Positions 5,548 to 13,504 of a DNA stretch of 16,006 nt are shown here, one piece after another. The stretch is from Mariprofundaceae bacterium. Lineage in GTDB: Bacteria > Pseudomonadota > Zetaproteobacteria > Mariprofundales > Mariprofundaceae. Numbering within the stretch: the first letter of the stretch is position 1; every line of letters starts with the position of its first letter. Under the pieces are notes generated by a model that was not told the origin of the DNA, did not search any database, and saw only the letters and a list, made by a program, of their open reading frames with translations. The stretch is from assembly GCA_015488125.1 (NCBI GenBank), contig WFOJ01000118.1, positions 1 through 16,006 of the forward strand, written 5' to 3'. Position numbers and translations under genes: made by a program.

Positions 5548-7026
5548 ATGGAAGATACGCGAATTCTTTATGAAGGACTAACCTTTGACGATGTTTTACT
5601 GGTCCCTCAGGCCAGCAGCGTGGTGCCGCGTGCCGTGCATACAAACACCCGCCTGACACACAAAATCAGGCTGAATATTCCTGTCTTGTCAGCAGCCATG
5701 GATACCGTTACCGAGTCAGGTACGGCAATCGTACTGGCTCAGGCAGGTGGCATGGGTGTTATCCATAAAAACCTGACAGCAAAAGAACAGGCCGCTGAAG
5801 TGCGCAAGGTCAAGCGTTACGAGGCCGGCATGGTGGTTGACCCCTTAACCGTGCGCACTGATATGCCGTTAGGAGCAGTGCAGCAACTGGCGAGAGATAA
5901 TGGCTTTTCCGGTTTTCCTGTGCTGGATGCCAATGGCAGTGTTTGTGGCATTGTAACCAACAGGGACATGCGTTTTGAAAGCGATATCACGCGGCCAGTC
6001 AGCGAAATCATGACTCCGCGTGAGCAATTGGTGACGGTGACGCCAGGCACACCACTGGAGCAGTGCAAAACCCTGTTTCGTCAACATCGCATCGAAAAGC
6101 TGCCAGTGCTGAATGCCGATGGCAGTTTGCACGGCATGATCACCGTGCGTGATATTGAAAAAGCCTCAGCCAGTCCGCAGGCAGTACGCGACCATTTGGG
6201 CCGTTTGATGACGGCAGCAGCCATTGGTGTTGGCGAAGCAGAACTGGAGCGCTTTGAAATACTTCGCCACGAAGGTGTTGATGTGGTTGTCGTTGATACC
6301 GCACATGGGCATTCTCAGGGGGTAATTGATCAGGTCCGCCAGATCAAGCGGCAATATGGCGATGATGTACAGGTCATTGGCGGTAATATTGCCACTGCTG
6401 AAGCGACGCGTGACCTGATCGAAGCCGGAGCGGATGCTGTGAAAGTGGGCATTGGTCCGGGTTCAATCTGTACCACGCGTATTGTCGCCGGCGTGGGCGT
6501 ACCGCAATTGACGGCGATTATGCGCTGTGCTGATGCCGCCCGTGAAGCCGGTGTGCCGATTATTGCAGATGGCGGCATCAAATTCTCGGGAGATTTTGCC
6601 AAGGCCATGGCGGCAGGCGCTTCGGTAGCCATGTTCGGTTCCATGTTTGCAGGCACAGATGAAGCACCAGGCGAGAAAATTCTTTATCAGGGACGCTCAT
6701 TCAAGGCGTATCGCGGCATGGGCTCTGTCGGAGCCATGAAGAAAGGCAGTAAAGACAGGTATTTTCAGGGTGACGTCGAAGAAGCCATGAAGTTGGTCCC
6801 TGAGGGCATTGAGGGTCGCGTGCCATACAAGGGTGCGCTGGCGGATATTCTGCATCAACTGCTCGGCGGCCTGCGCGCGGCCATGGGCTATGTTGGCGCC
6901 GAATCAATTGACAGACTGCATGAGCGGGCGAGGTTTGTACGCATCACCGGAGCAGGACTGCATGAATCGCATGTCCATGATGTAACCATTACCGAAGAAG
7001 CCCCCAATTATCGCCTGGATGGTTGA
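5548..7026 (+). CDS. guaB: Inosine-5'-monophosphate dehydrogenase
   Basis: Catalyses NAD-dependent oxidation of IMP to XMP, the committed step to GMP, in the cytoplasm. The TIM barrel begins LTFDDVLLVP and is interrupted at about residues 90-205 by two CBS domains. It resumes with DTAHGHSQGV, the loop GPGSICTTR with the catalytic cysteine C308, IIADGGIKFSGD, and the flap YRGMGSVGAM. The C-terminal ESHVHDVTITEEAPNYRL is family-typical. All catalytic elements are present and the length of 492 is normal. An ATG lies five codons upstream (5533), but the ATG at 5548 has GGAG seven bases ahead and gives the normal N-terminus. The gene follows yebC closely and precedes gyrA by 122 bp. guaA is not adjacent in this window. 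Confidence 0.96.
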   Translation: MEDTRILYEGLTFDDVLLVPQASSVVPRAVHTNTRLTHKIRLNIPVLSAAMDTVTESGTAIVLAQAGGMGVIHKNLTAKEQAAEVRKVKRYEAGMVVDPLTVRTDMPLGAVQQLARDNGFSGFPVLDANGSVCGIVTNRDMRFESDITRPVSEIMTPREQLVTVTPGTPLEQCKTLFRQHRIEKLPVLNADGSLHGMITVRDIEKASASPQAVRDHLGRLMTAAAIGVGEAELERFEILRHEGVDVVVVDTAHGHSQGVIDQVRQIKRQYGDDVQVIGGNIATAEATRDLIEAGADAVKVGIGPGSICTTRIVAGVGVPQLTAIMRCADAAREAGVPIIADGGIKFSGDFAKAMAAGASVAMFGSMFAGTDEAPGEKILYQGRSFKAYRGMGSVGAMKKGSKDRYFQGDVEEAMKLVPEGIEGRVPYKGALADILHQLLGGLRAAMGYVGAESIDRLHERARFVRITGAGLHESHVHDVTITEEAPNYRLDG

Positions 7027-7148
7027 TGACTGCCCGCAGAATGGCAATACCGGGTGACAAATATCATCGCCCTTTCGCCCGCAGGTGGAAATATGCCAAT
7101 TAAAAGAAACGACAAGCACATACATGTATTGAATGTTGTGGAGAATGT

Positions 7149-9611
7149 ATGGATGAAAACCTGAACCCGGCTGTTCCGGTGCTGATTGAAGAGGAAATGA
7201 AGCGTTCCTACCTGGATTACGCCATGAGCGTCATTATTGGGCGTGCCCTGCCGGATGCACGGGACGGCCTGAAGCCTGTCCATCGGCGCATTCTTTACGC
7301 CATGCAGGATCTTGGTTCAACGCATGACAAGCCTTTCAAGAAGTCAGCGCGTGTTGTTGGTGATGTGATCGGTAAATATCATCCCCATGGCGACTCAGCG
7401 GTGTATGATGCATTGGTACGCATGGCGCAACCCTGGAGTATGCGTCATGTCTTGGTGGATGGCCAGGGCAACTTTGGCTCGGTTGATGGTGATTCACCGG
7501 CCGCCATGCGTTATACCGAAGCCCGCATGAGTAAACTGGCAGCTGCTTTGCTGGCCGATATTGACAAGAATACCGTGGATTTTGGTGAAAACTACGATGG
7601 CTCACTACAAGAGCCAAAAGTATTGCCCGCCCGATACCCCAACTTGCTGGTGAATGGTTCTCAGGGCATTGCCGTGGGCATGGCAACCAATATCCCCACT
7701 CACAATCTTGCCGAAACCATCAAAGCCACCATTGCCCTGATTCGCACACCGGATATCAGCGATGCGTCACTGATGGACATCATGCCTGGACCGGATTTTC
7801 CAACGGGTGGTTTTATTTATGGTCGTCAAGGCATGCGCAAGGCTTTTTCCACAGGACGTGGCTCCATCACCATGCGCGCCCGGGCAGTGGTAGAAACCCA
7901 TCCCCGAACCAAACGCATGGCATTGGTGATCAATGAACTGCCCTATCAGGTCAACAAAGCACGACTGATCGAAAATATTGCCGGCTTGGTGCGCGACAAG
8001 AAGCTTGAAGGTATTTCGGATCTGCGTGATGAATCCGATCGCGATGGCATGCGTATTGTCATCGAATTAAAACGCAATGAAATTCCCGAAGTAGTATTGA
8101 ATAACCTCTACAAGCATACCCAGCTACAGTGTAATTTCGGCTGCAATTATCTGGCCTTGCTGGATGGTCAACCTCGCCTGTGCGGTGTGCGCGAGCTGTT
8201 GTCCCATTTTGTTGATCATCGTCGTCAGGTGGTGACCCGTCGTTGTTTATTTGAACTGGAGAAGGCTGAAGCACGGGCACATATCCTGCAGGGATTGCTG
8301 CTGGCTCTTGAGCGAATTGATGAAGTGATTGCGCTAATTCGCGGTAGCCAGACGGCAATTGAGGCAAGAACCGGGCTGATGACTGATTTTTCGCTCTCCG
8401 AACGTCAGGCGCAAGCAATTCTGGATATGCGTTTGCAACGCTTAACAGGGTTGGAACGCGACAAGATCCAAGGCGAATACGATCAGGTTATGGCGACAAT
8501 TGCCAAACTTAAAGCCATTCTCGCCGATGAAACACTGCTGATGAATGTCATTGTTGAAGAACTGGAAGCCATTAACGAGCAGTTTGGCGAACCACGCCGC
8601 ACAGAAATCGTTGATGAAACCGCTGAAATTTCAGTCGAAGACATGATTACTGAAGAGGATATGGTAATTACCATTTCCAATGAAGGCTATATCAAGCGCA
8701 ATGCCACCTCGTTATATCGTGCGCAGCGCCGTGGTGGCAAAGGTAAGACCGCCATGGTCACCAAGGATGAGGATGTGGTGGCACAGCTAATGGTCGCTTC
8801 AACGCACGACTATTTACTGTTTTTCTCTGACCGGGGTCGCGTCTTCCGCAAAAAGGTATATGAAATTCCGCAAGCTGGACGCGCCGCTCGGGGCAAAGCT
8901 CTGGTTAACCTGTTGCCCGTGGAAAAAGGCGAAAAAATCTCCAATACACTGGCTGTACGAACCTTTGATGAAGAGCATTTTATCATCATGGCAACACGTC
9001 GTGGCGTGGTGAAAAAGAGCGCCCTGTCTGCTTATGCGCATATCCGCAACAACGGCATTCACGCCATCAACCTTGATGAAGGCGACGAGTTAATTGGCGC
9101 TGTTGTTTCAGATGGTAATCAGGATGTTATGCTGGCTTCCTCCGGTGGCAAAACCATTCGTTTCTCCGAGAGCGATGTACGGCCAACCGGACGCGCCACG
9201 CGAGGCGTGACGGGCATGCGACTGCCTGAAGGTGACCATGTGATTGCACTGAGTCTGGTAGCTGAACGCGCCTCTTTACTCGTTGTTTCAGAAAAAGGCT
9301 TTGGCAAGCGGACGGCGGTATCCGAATACAATCGCCAGAAACGTGGTGGTCAGGGCGTATTTACCCTGAAAACCGGTGGACGCAACGGTGCCATGGTCGC
9401 CGCACTACAGGTGCTTGATGATGATCAGGTGATGATGATGACAGATAGTGGGCGACTGGTGCGTATCCGCATGGATAGCGTATCAATCATTGGACGCAAC
9501 ACCCGGGGCGTGACCTTGATCCGTTGCAACGATGATGAAACAGTGATTGGTGCCGTGCGCGTACTGGAAAAACAAGATGATATGGATGTTGATCACGAGG
9601 TTGATCTATGA
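7149..9611 (+). CDS. gyrA: DNA gyrase subunit A
   Basis: The breakage-reunion subunit of gyrase, which introduces negative supercoils with GyrB. The N-terminal domain shows ALPDARDGLKPVHRRIL, the catalytic tyrosine Y122 in AMRYTEARM, and the quinolone-determining region HPHGDSAVYDALVRMAQ. Residues 83 (Ser) and 87 (Asp) are the sensitive-type residues by E. coli numbering, which applies without offset. The C-terminal beta-pinwheel carries the GyrA-box QRRGGKG (526-532), separating it from ParC. The 820 residues are shorter than E. coli GyrA (875), mainly in the acidic tail, which is reduced to about ten residues (DDMDVDHEVDL). The ATG at 7149 has GGAG six bases upstream. The stop overlaps the serS start by four bases, so the two are translationally coupled. 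Confidence 0.97.
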   Translation: MDENLNPAVPVLIEEEMKRSYLDYAMSVIIGRALPDARDGLKPVHRRILYAMQDLGSTHDKPFKKSARVVGDVIGKYHPHGDSAVYDALVRMAQPWSMRHVLVDGQGNFGSVDGDSPAAMRYTEARMSKLAAALLADIDKNTVDFGENYDGSLQEPKVLPARYPNLLVNGSQGIAVGMATNIPTHNLAETIKATIALIRTPDISDASLMDIMPGPDFPTGGFIYGRQGMRKAFSTGRGSITMRARAVVETHPRTKRMALVINELPYQVNKARLIENIAGLVRDKKLEGISDLRDESDRDGMRIVIELKRNEIPEVVLNNLYKHTQLQCNFGCNYLALLDGQPRLCGVRELLSHFVDHRRQVVTRRCLFELEKAEARAHILQGLLLALERIDEVIALIRGSQTAIEARTGLMTDFSLSERQAQAILDMRLQRLTGLERDKIQGEYDQVMATIAKLKAILADETLLMNVIVEELEAINEQFGEPRRTEIVDETAEISVEDMITEEDMVITISNEGYIKRNATSLYRAQRRGGKGKTAMVTKDEDVVAQLMVASTHDYLLFFSDRGRVFRKKVYEIPQAGRAARGKALVNLLPVEKGEKISNTLAVRTFDEEHFIIMATRRGVVKKSALSAYAHIRNNGIHAINLDEGDELIGAVVSDGNQDVMLASSGGKTIRFSESDVRPTGRATRGVTGMRLPEGDHVIALSLVAERASLLVVSEKGFGKRTAVSEYNRQKRGGQGVFTLKTGGRNGAMVAALQVLDDDQVMMMTDSGRLVRIRMDSVSIIGRNTRGVTLIRCNDDETVIGAVRVLEKQDDMDVDHEVDL

Positions 9612-10879
9612 TTGACCGCCGCGAGTTTCGCGCATCTCACAAAGCCATGGCGGCCGCACTGGCACGCAGAGATCCAGCCTGGCTGAATGACGATTCTCCC
9701 TGGGTGCAAGCACGTTTGCTGGATCAGCGGCAACGAGCGCTCAAAAGCGAACTGGAAGCATTGCAGGCTGAACGCAATCAGGTATCGCGTCTCATTGGTC
9801 AGAAAAAAGCGGCTGGTGAGGATGCAACAGCAGAAATGGCGCGCATGAAAGCCGTCGCGTCCCGCGTCAAAGCGTTGGATGCTGAAGCCCGTGAAGCGGA
9901 AGAAGCCTTTGCTCGCGTGTTGCTGGAAATCCCTAATCCACCTGATGACAGCACACCGGACGGACTGGATGAATCAGCCAATGTCGAACGTTATCGCTGG
10001 GGAACACCGCGTCCTGATATAACGCCACCGCATTGGGAAATTGGTGAACAACTGGGTATTCTCGACTTTGAATCCGCCGCTAAACTGGCCGGCAGCCGTT
10101 TTTCCGTACTGCGTGGACGTGGTGCGCGCCTGGAACGTACCCTGATGCAATTCATGTTGAATATGCACGTCGATCAGCATGGCTATGAAGAAGTCTGGGT
10201 GCCGGCGATTGCCAACCGTAAAACCCTGACAGGTACCGGACAGTTGCCCAAGTTTGCCGATGACCTCTACCGTCTGGAAGGTGAGGATGCCTATCTCATC
10301 CCAACCGCCGAAGTACCGATCACCAATCTGTATCAGGATCAAATTCTTGAGGCATCGCAGTTGCCTATTCGTCATTGTGGCTATACGCCCTGTTTTCGTC
10401 GCGAGGCTGGTGCTGCCGGACGTGATACACGTGGGATGATCCGTCAGCATCAATTCGATAAAGTGGAACTGGTTTGGCTAACCCAGCCGGAACAGGCGCT
10501 GGTACAACTTGAACAGTTATTGCAACATGCCGAGGCGGTATTGCAGGCGCTGGAGCTTCCTTATCGGGCAGTGGATTTGTGCGCCGGTGATATTGGCTTC
10601 TCCGCCTGCCGAACGATTGATCTGGAAGTGTGGCTTCCCTCACAGCAATGTTACCGTGAAATCTCATCATGCTCGTCGTTCGCCCAGTTTCAGGGGCGAC
10701 GCGCCGGCATTCGTTACCGTGCCGAAGATGGCAAGCCACGACCAGTGGCTACCTTAAATGGCTCAGGTCTGGCGATCGGTCGCACGCTGGTAGCATTGCT
10801 GGAGAATGGTTGGCAGAAGGACGGGCGAGTACGCCTTCCTGCCGCCTTGCAACCATTGATGAACAGCGAATTTTTGTGA
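9608..10879 (+). CDS. serS: Seryl-tRNA synthetase
   Basis: A class II synthetase charging tRNA-Ser (and tRNA-Sec where present). The N-terminal long coiled-coil arm that contacts the tRNA variable loop spans about residues 30-100 and is rich in A, E, K and R. The catalytic domain has TGTGQLPKF, PTAEVPITN, motif 2 with CFRREAGAAGRDTRGMIRQH (C262, R264, R265, E266), and motif 3 GSGLAIGRTLVALLEN (G385 to R392). The 423 residues are normal. The ATG overlaps the gyrA stop as ATGA, an unusual partnership that ties supercoiling and aminoacylation genes into one transcript. The N-terminus begins MIDRREFRASHKAM, slightly different from the common 'MLD...LR' form. Ninety-two bases follow before the next gene. 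Confidence 0.96.
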   Translation: MIDRREFRASHKAMAAALARRDPAWLNDDSPWVQARLLDQRQRALKSELEALQAERNQVSRLIGQKKAAGEDATAEMARMKAVASRVKALDAEAREAEEAFARVLLEIPNPPDDSTPDGLDESANVERYRWGTPRPDITPPHWEIGEQLGILDFESAAKLAGSRFSVLRGRGARLERTLMQFMLNMHVDQHGYEEVWVPAIANRKTLTGTGQLPKFADDLYRLEGEDAYLIPTAEVPITNLYQDQILEASQLPIRHCGYTPCFRREAGAAGRDTRGMIRQHQFDKVELVWLTQPEQALVQLEQLLQHAEAVLQALELPYRAVDLCAGDIGFSACRTIDLEVWLPSQQCYREISSCSSFAQFQGRRAGIRYRAEDGKPRPVATLNGSGLAIGRTLVALLENGWQKDGRVRLPAALQPLMNSEFL

Positions 10880-10971
10880 TGTTTTTCGGGGAGAGGGCAT
10901 CGCTTGCCAATCCGCCTGTTGACGATCAGCAGCGGCTATGACCGACGCCTACCGCGTCAGGAGGTCGAAAT

Positions 10972-11853
10972 ATGAGTGGTGATGATTTTTTGGATATTTC
11001 GGGCATTCACATAGGCTCGAATCGGGGGCCATTGCTGGATGAAGTCAAGTTTCCCATTCTTAATGGTCTTTCGACGGTGAATATGCGGATTCTGAATTCA
11101 TCCAGTCGCCACATGCATGTATCCAGAGGTGTTGAAGTGCTACATGAAGGTAGCGCTTCCTATGATTTGCATTTTATTCGCAAAGGTAGCGTATCCATTA
11201 CCCGGCGAAGCAGTAAGGGAGTAAAGATTCTGGCGCAAATTCACAGCGGCGATCTATACGGCGAATTCGGCATTTTACGAAAAAAATTTCGTTACACCTC
11301 GGTATTTGCCAATGAACCCAGTGATATTGTGCGCGTGTCTGCTTCGGCGGTACAACAAGTGATCGAAGCTGACACCAACTTTCGCAACCGCCTGAACCAA
11401 CTGCTTTCAAGCCGCTTGTTGGACAGTTTTTTTTCCACTCATCCGGTTTTTCTGGCTATGGAACCCCACGTTCGTGAACAATTGGCCAACGCACTGAAAG
11501 TTCACTATTTGCCTGCCGCCAGCCAGGTGTTTTCGCGTGGCGACAAACCCTCGGGTGTTCACCTGATTCTTTCCGGTGAGGTCGAGGTTTCCCTGCCCGG
11601 TCGTAACGGCGAGGAAACCCTGCTTGAAGTGCGCCGCGATAATGACATGATTGGTGAGCTGGCCAGTCGTGATGGCAGGCTGGCCTACTCGGCAATGACC
11701 TCTGAGGCTCTGGACTCCTTGATTCTTAACGCCAACACACTGAGAATTATTGCCGAGGCCAGCCCCTCTGTGCACCGCAATTTGCAAAAATTCATCAACG
11801 CGCGTGCCCAGCGCACAGCGCAGCACCTGAAACAACAACTGATGCAAAGCTGA
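10972..11853 (+). CDS. Second double cyclic-nucleotide-binding-fold protein
   Basis: A 293-residue cytoplasmic protein with two CNB folds. The first spans about residues 35-145, with YGEFGILRKKFRYTSV near 96-111, where R107 sits where the phosphate-binding arginine belongs. The second spans about 155-275, with IGELASRDGRLAYSAM near 227-242, R236 in the equivalent place. A basic helical tail (INARAQRTAQHLKQQL) ends the protein. No HTH or enzyme domain is present. It shares the layout of the 298-1164 protein, but its arginines are better preserved, so nucleotide or other small-ligand binding is more credible. The start has an ideal AGGAGG seven bases upstream. Its stop overlaps the fxsA start (TGATG), indicating coupling. 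I cannot name a ligand or partner. Confidence 0.86.
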   Translation: MSGDDFLDISGIHIGSNRGPLLDEVKFPILNGLSTVNMRILNSSSRHMHVSRGVEVLHEGSASYDLHFIRKGSVSITRRSSKGVKILAQIHSGDLYGEFGILRKKFRYTSVFANEPSDIVRVSASAVQQVIEADTNFRNRLNQLLSSRLLDSFFSTHPVFLAMEPHVREQLANALKVHYLPAASQVFSRGDKPSGVHLILSGEVEVSLPGRNGEETLLEVRRDNDMIGELASRDGRLAYSAMTSEALDSLILNANTLRIIAEASPSVHRNLQKFINARAQRTAQHLKQQLMQS

Positions 11854-12278
11854 TGATGTTTCGCCTGTTATTACTGTTGTTTGTCATTATTCCACTGATC
11901 GAATTATACGTCCTGATCGAAGTAGGACGCGGCATCGGTGGCCTCACAACCATCCTACTATGCGTATTCACCGCCTTGTTAGGTGGTATTCTAATTCGCC
12001 TGCAGGGGCTGATGACGCTGTTATCGGCGCAACGGGAGCTGGCGAATGGCGGTTTGCCAGCAGAACATGTGCTGCATGGCCTGATGCTTGGCATGGCCGG
12101 CCTATTGTTGTTTACGCCGGGATTCATTACTGATGCAATTGGCTTTTTGCTGCTCATACCCGCTGTGCGTCGGCTGCTGATCATGCGCTTTGCTGTTTCA
12201 CCTGTCATGCATACACAACAGGATGATGGTATTATTGATGTTGAAGTTATTTCTCATGATAACAAAAAAATCCACTGA
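11853..12278 (+). CDS. fxsA: FxsA family membrane protein
   Basis: A 141-residue inner-membrane protein of the FxsA family, first noted for relieving F-plasmid exclusion of phage T7 when overproduced; its normal role is unclear. The signature is present: the opening helix LLLLLFVIIPLIELYVLIEV, then GGLTTILLCVFTALLGGILI, and the conserved 'G...LFTPGFITDAIG' followed by LLLIPAVRR. The tail after residue 120 is polar and acidic. The ATG at 11853 overlaps the stop of the preceding CNB gene; a second ATG three bases later is equally possible. The length (usual 140-160) fits. Pairing with a CNB protein suggests a membrane-linked regulatory job, but this is positional inference. Confidence 0.9.
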   Translation: MMFRLLLLLFVIIPLIELYVLIEVGRGIGGLTTILLCVFTALLGGILIRLQGLMTLLSAQRELANGGLPAEHVLHGLMLGMAGLLLFTPGFITDAIGFLLLIPAVRRLLIMRFAVSPVMHTQQDDGIIDVEVISHDNKKIH

Positions 12279-12320
12279 TGTGTTGCCAACAAGTAAAAAT
12301 AAAATAAAAATGGAAGAATC

Positions 12321-13319
12321 ATGTCTGATCGTAGTGGAGCAGCCGTCTTTATCGACGTTGAAAACATTCATTATTCATCACTGAATAATTATGCTGAAAC
12401 CCCGGACTGGGGAAAAATCATCGAAAGTTGCAGCGCCTACTGCAATCGCCTGTTGTCCATTCAGGCCTTTGGCGACTGGCTGAACTTCTCCAGCGAGTTA
12501 CCGGAAATACAGCGCAACGGCATTCAGCCCGTGTTTGTCCCTTTATCCCAGGATGGCAAAAGCAGTCTTGATTGCTATCTCACGGTATCGGCGATGAAGC
12601 TGTTTTTTCAAAACCCCCGACTGGATACCATTATTCTCGCCTCAGGTGATCGCGACTATATCCCCCTGTTGGCTGAATTAAAAGCCATGGGCATCCGCAT
12701 TATTATTCTCGCCCTGCCCGATACCTTATCCCGCGATCTTACCCGCTTGGCGGATGATGTGATTCCCTACCACAAACCAGGCAAGGAAAATGAACAACAG
12801 GCATCGCGTGATTTAAGCGACGATCAGGAAATCGTGTTGCAAACCCTGAAATCGCTGGAACAATACGCCTATCAGGGGCGCTGGGTCAATCTGGCCACGC
12901 TGGGCGTAGAACTCAAACACCGCGATGCACAGTTCAGTCACCGCCACCATGGTTACCGTAAATTGGTAGAAATGCTCGAAGACATCCCGGAAATTGAATT
13001 AAATTACGATGATCATGAAAAAACGCTGGCCATGGCACGCACCGTAGCCGGCATGGTGGAACACCAGCCAACCCCGGTACAATATGGCGAGATCATCAAC
13101 CTTCATGATAACTACGGTTTTATTGCTCCGGATGAGGGTGATGAGAATATCTTCTTCCATATCAGCAAGGTCAAAGAAGAGTATGTTCATGCGCTCAAGC
13201 CCGGTGACCGGGTAAGCTTCAGTTGCTACCGCACCCACAGGGGCAATAATGCTGAAAACGTCAGCCTGGTATCCGCAGCTTCTACAGCAGATGATGCAGT
13301 TGCCGAATCCGGTGTATAA
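12321..13319 (+). CDS. NYN-domain ribonuclease fused to OST-HTH-like and cold-shock domains
   Basis: A 332-residue protein with three parts. Residues 7-150 form a NYN (PIN-like, LabA/DUF88) nuclease domain with the acidic metal site: D12 in FIDVENI, D84 in KSSLDCYL, D110 and D112 in ASGDRDYIPLL. Residues about 166-228 fit an OST-HTH/LOTUS RNA-binding winged helix, with the typical HHGYRKLVEMLEDI. Residues about 254-317 form a cold-shock domain with NYGFIAP (RNP1-like) and IFFHIS (RNP2-like). All modules point to RNA, so an RNA-processing or decay endonuclease is the natural reading. The target is unknown. NYN+OST-HTH proteins are known; the C-terminal cold-shock fusion looks less common. The ATG has a GGAAGA site about five bases upstream. 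It follows fxsA by 42 bp and may share its transcript. Confidence 0.88.
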   Translation: MSDRSGAAVFIDVENIHYSSLNNYAETPDWGKIIESCSAYCNRLLSIQAFGDWLNFSSELPEIQRNGIQPVFVPLSQDGKSSLDCYLTVSAMKLFFQNPRLDTIILASGDRDYIPLLAELKAMGIRIIILALPDTLSRDLTRLADDVIPYHKPGKENEQQASRDLSDDQEIVLQTLKSLEQYAYQGRWVNLATLGVELKHRDAQFSHRHHGYRKLVEMLEDIPEIELNYDDHEKTLAMARTVAGMVEHQPTPVQYGEIINLHDNYGFIAPDEGDENIFFHISKVKEEYVHALKPGDRVSFSCYRTHRGNNAENVSLVSAASTADDAVAESGV

Positions 13320-13426
13320 GGTGGGGTAGCATGTTTTATCCGGAGAGCGCGACGCTTTAGCCACGTTCCGTCAAACAATATATGAAGATTGCGTGCCACT
13401 TTCCACAGTTACCACTCCTGTGTTTT

Positions 13427-13454
13427 ACCTCCGGCGATTCATCTCGCCGGGGGT
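13427..13454. terminator. Hairpin between convergent genes, possible bidirectional terminator
   Basis: An 11-bp stem, ACCTCCGGCGA (13427-13437) pairing with TCGCCGGGGGT (13444-13454) with one T-G pair and a six-base loop. It lies between the NYN fusion gene and the converging TPR-CNB gene. Neither side has a clear T run, so intrinsic termination is not certain. The position supports a role in ending or insulating the two converging transcripts. Confidence 0.45.
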
Positions 13455-13504
13455 CATAAAGGGAGAGCAAAACTGGACACTGATCAACAACGCGGTCCTT
13501 GTGT

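Noticed and set aside
7149..9611. ParC instead of GyrA
   Set aside because: An intact GyrA-box (QRRGGKG) and the E. coli-type residue numbering in the quinolone region identify GyrA.
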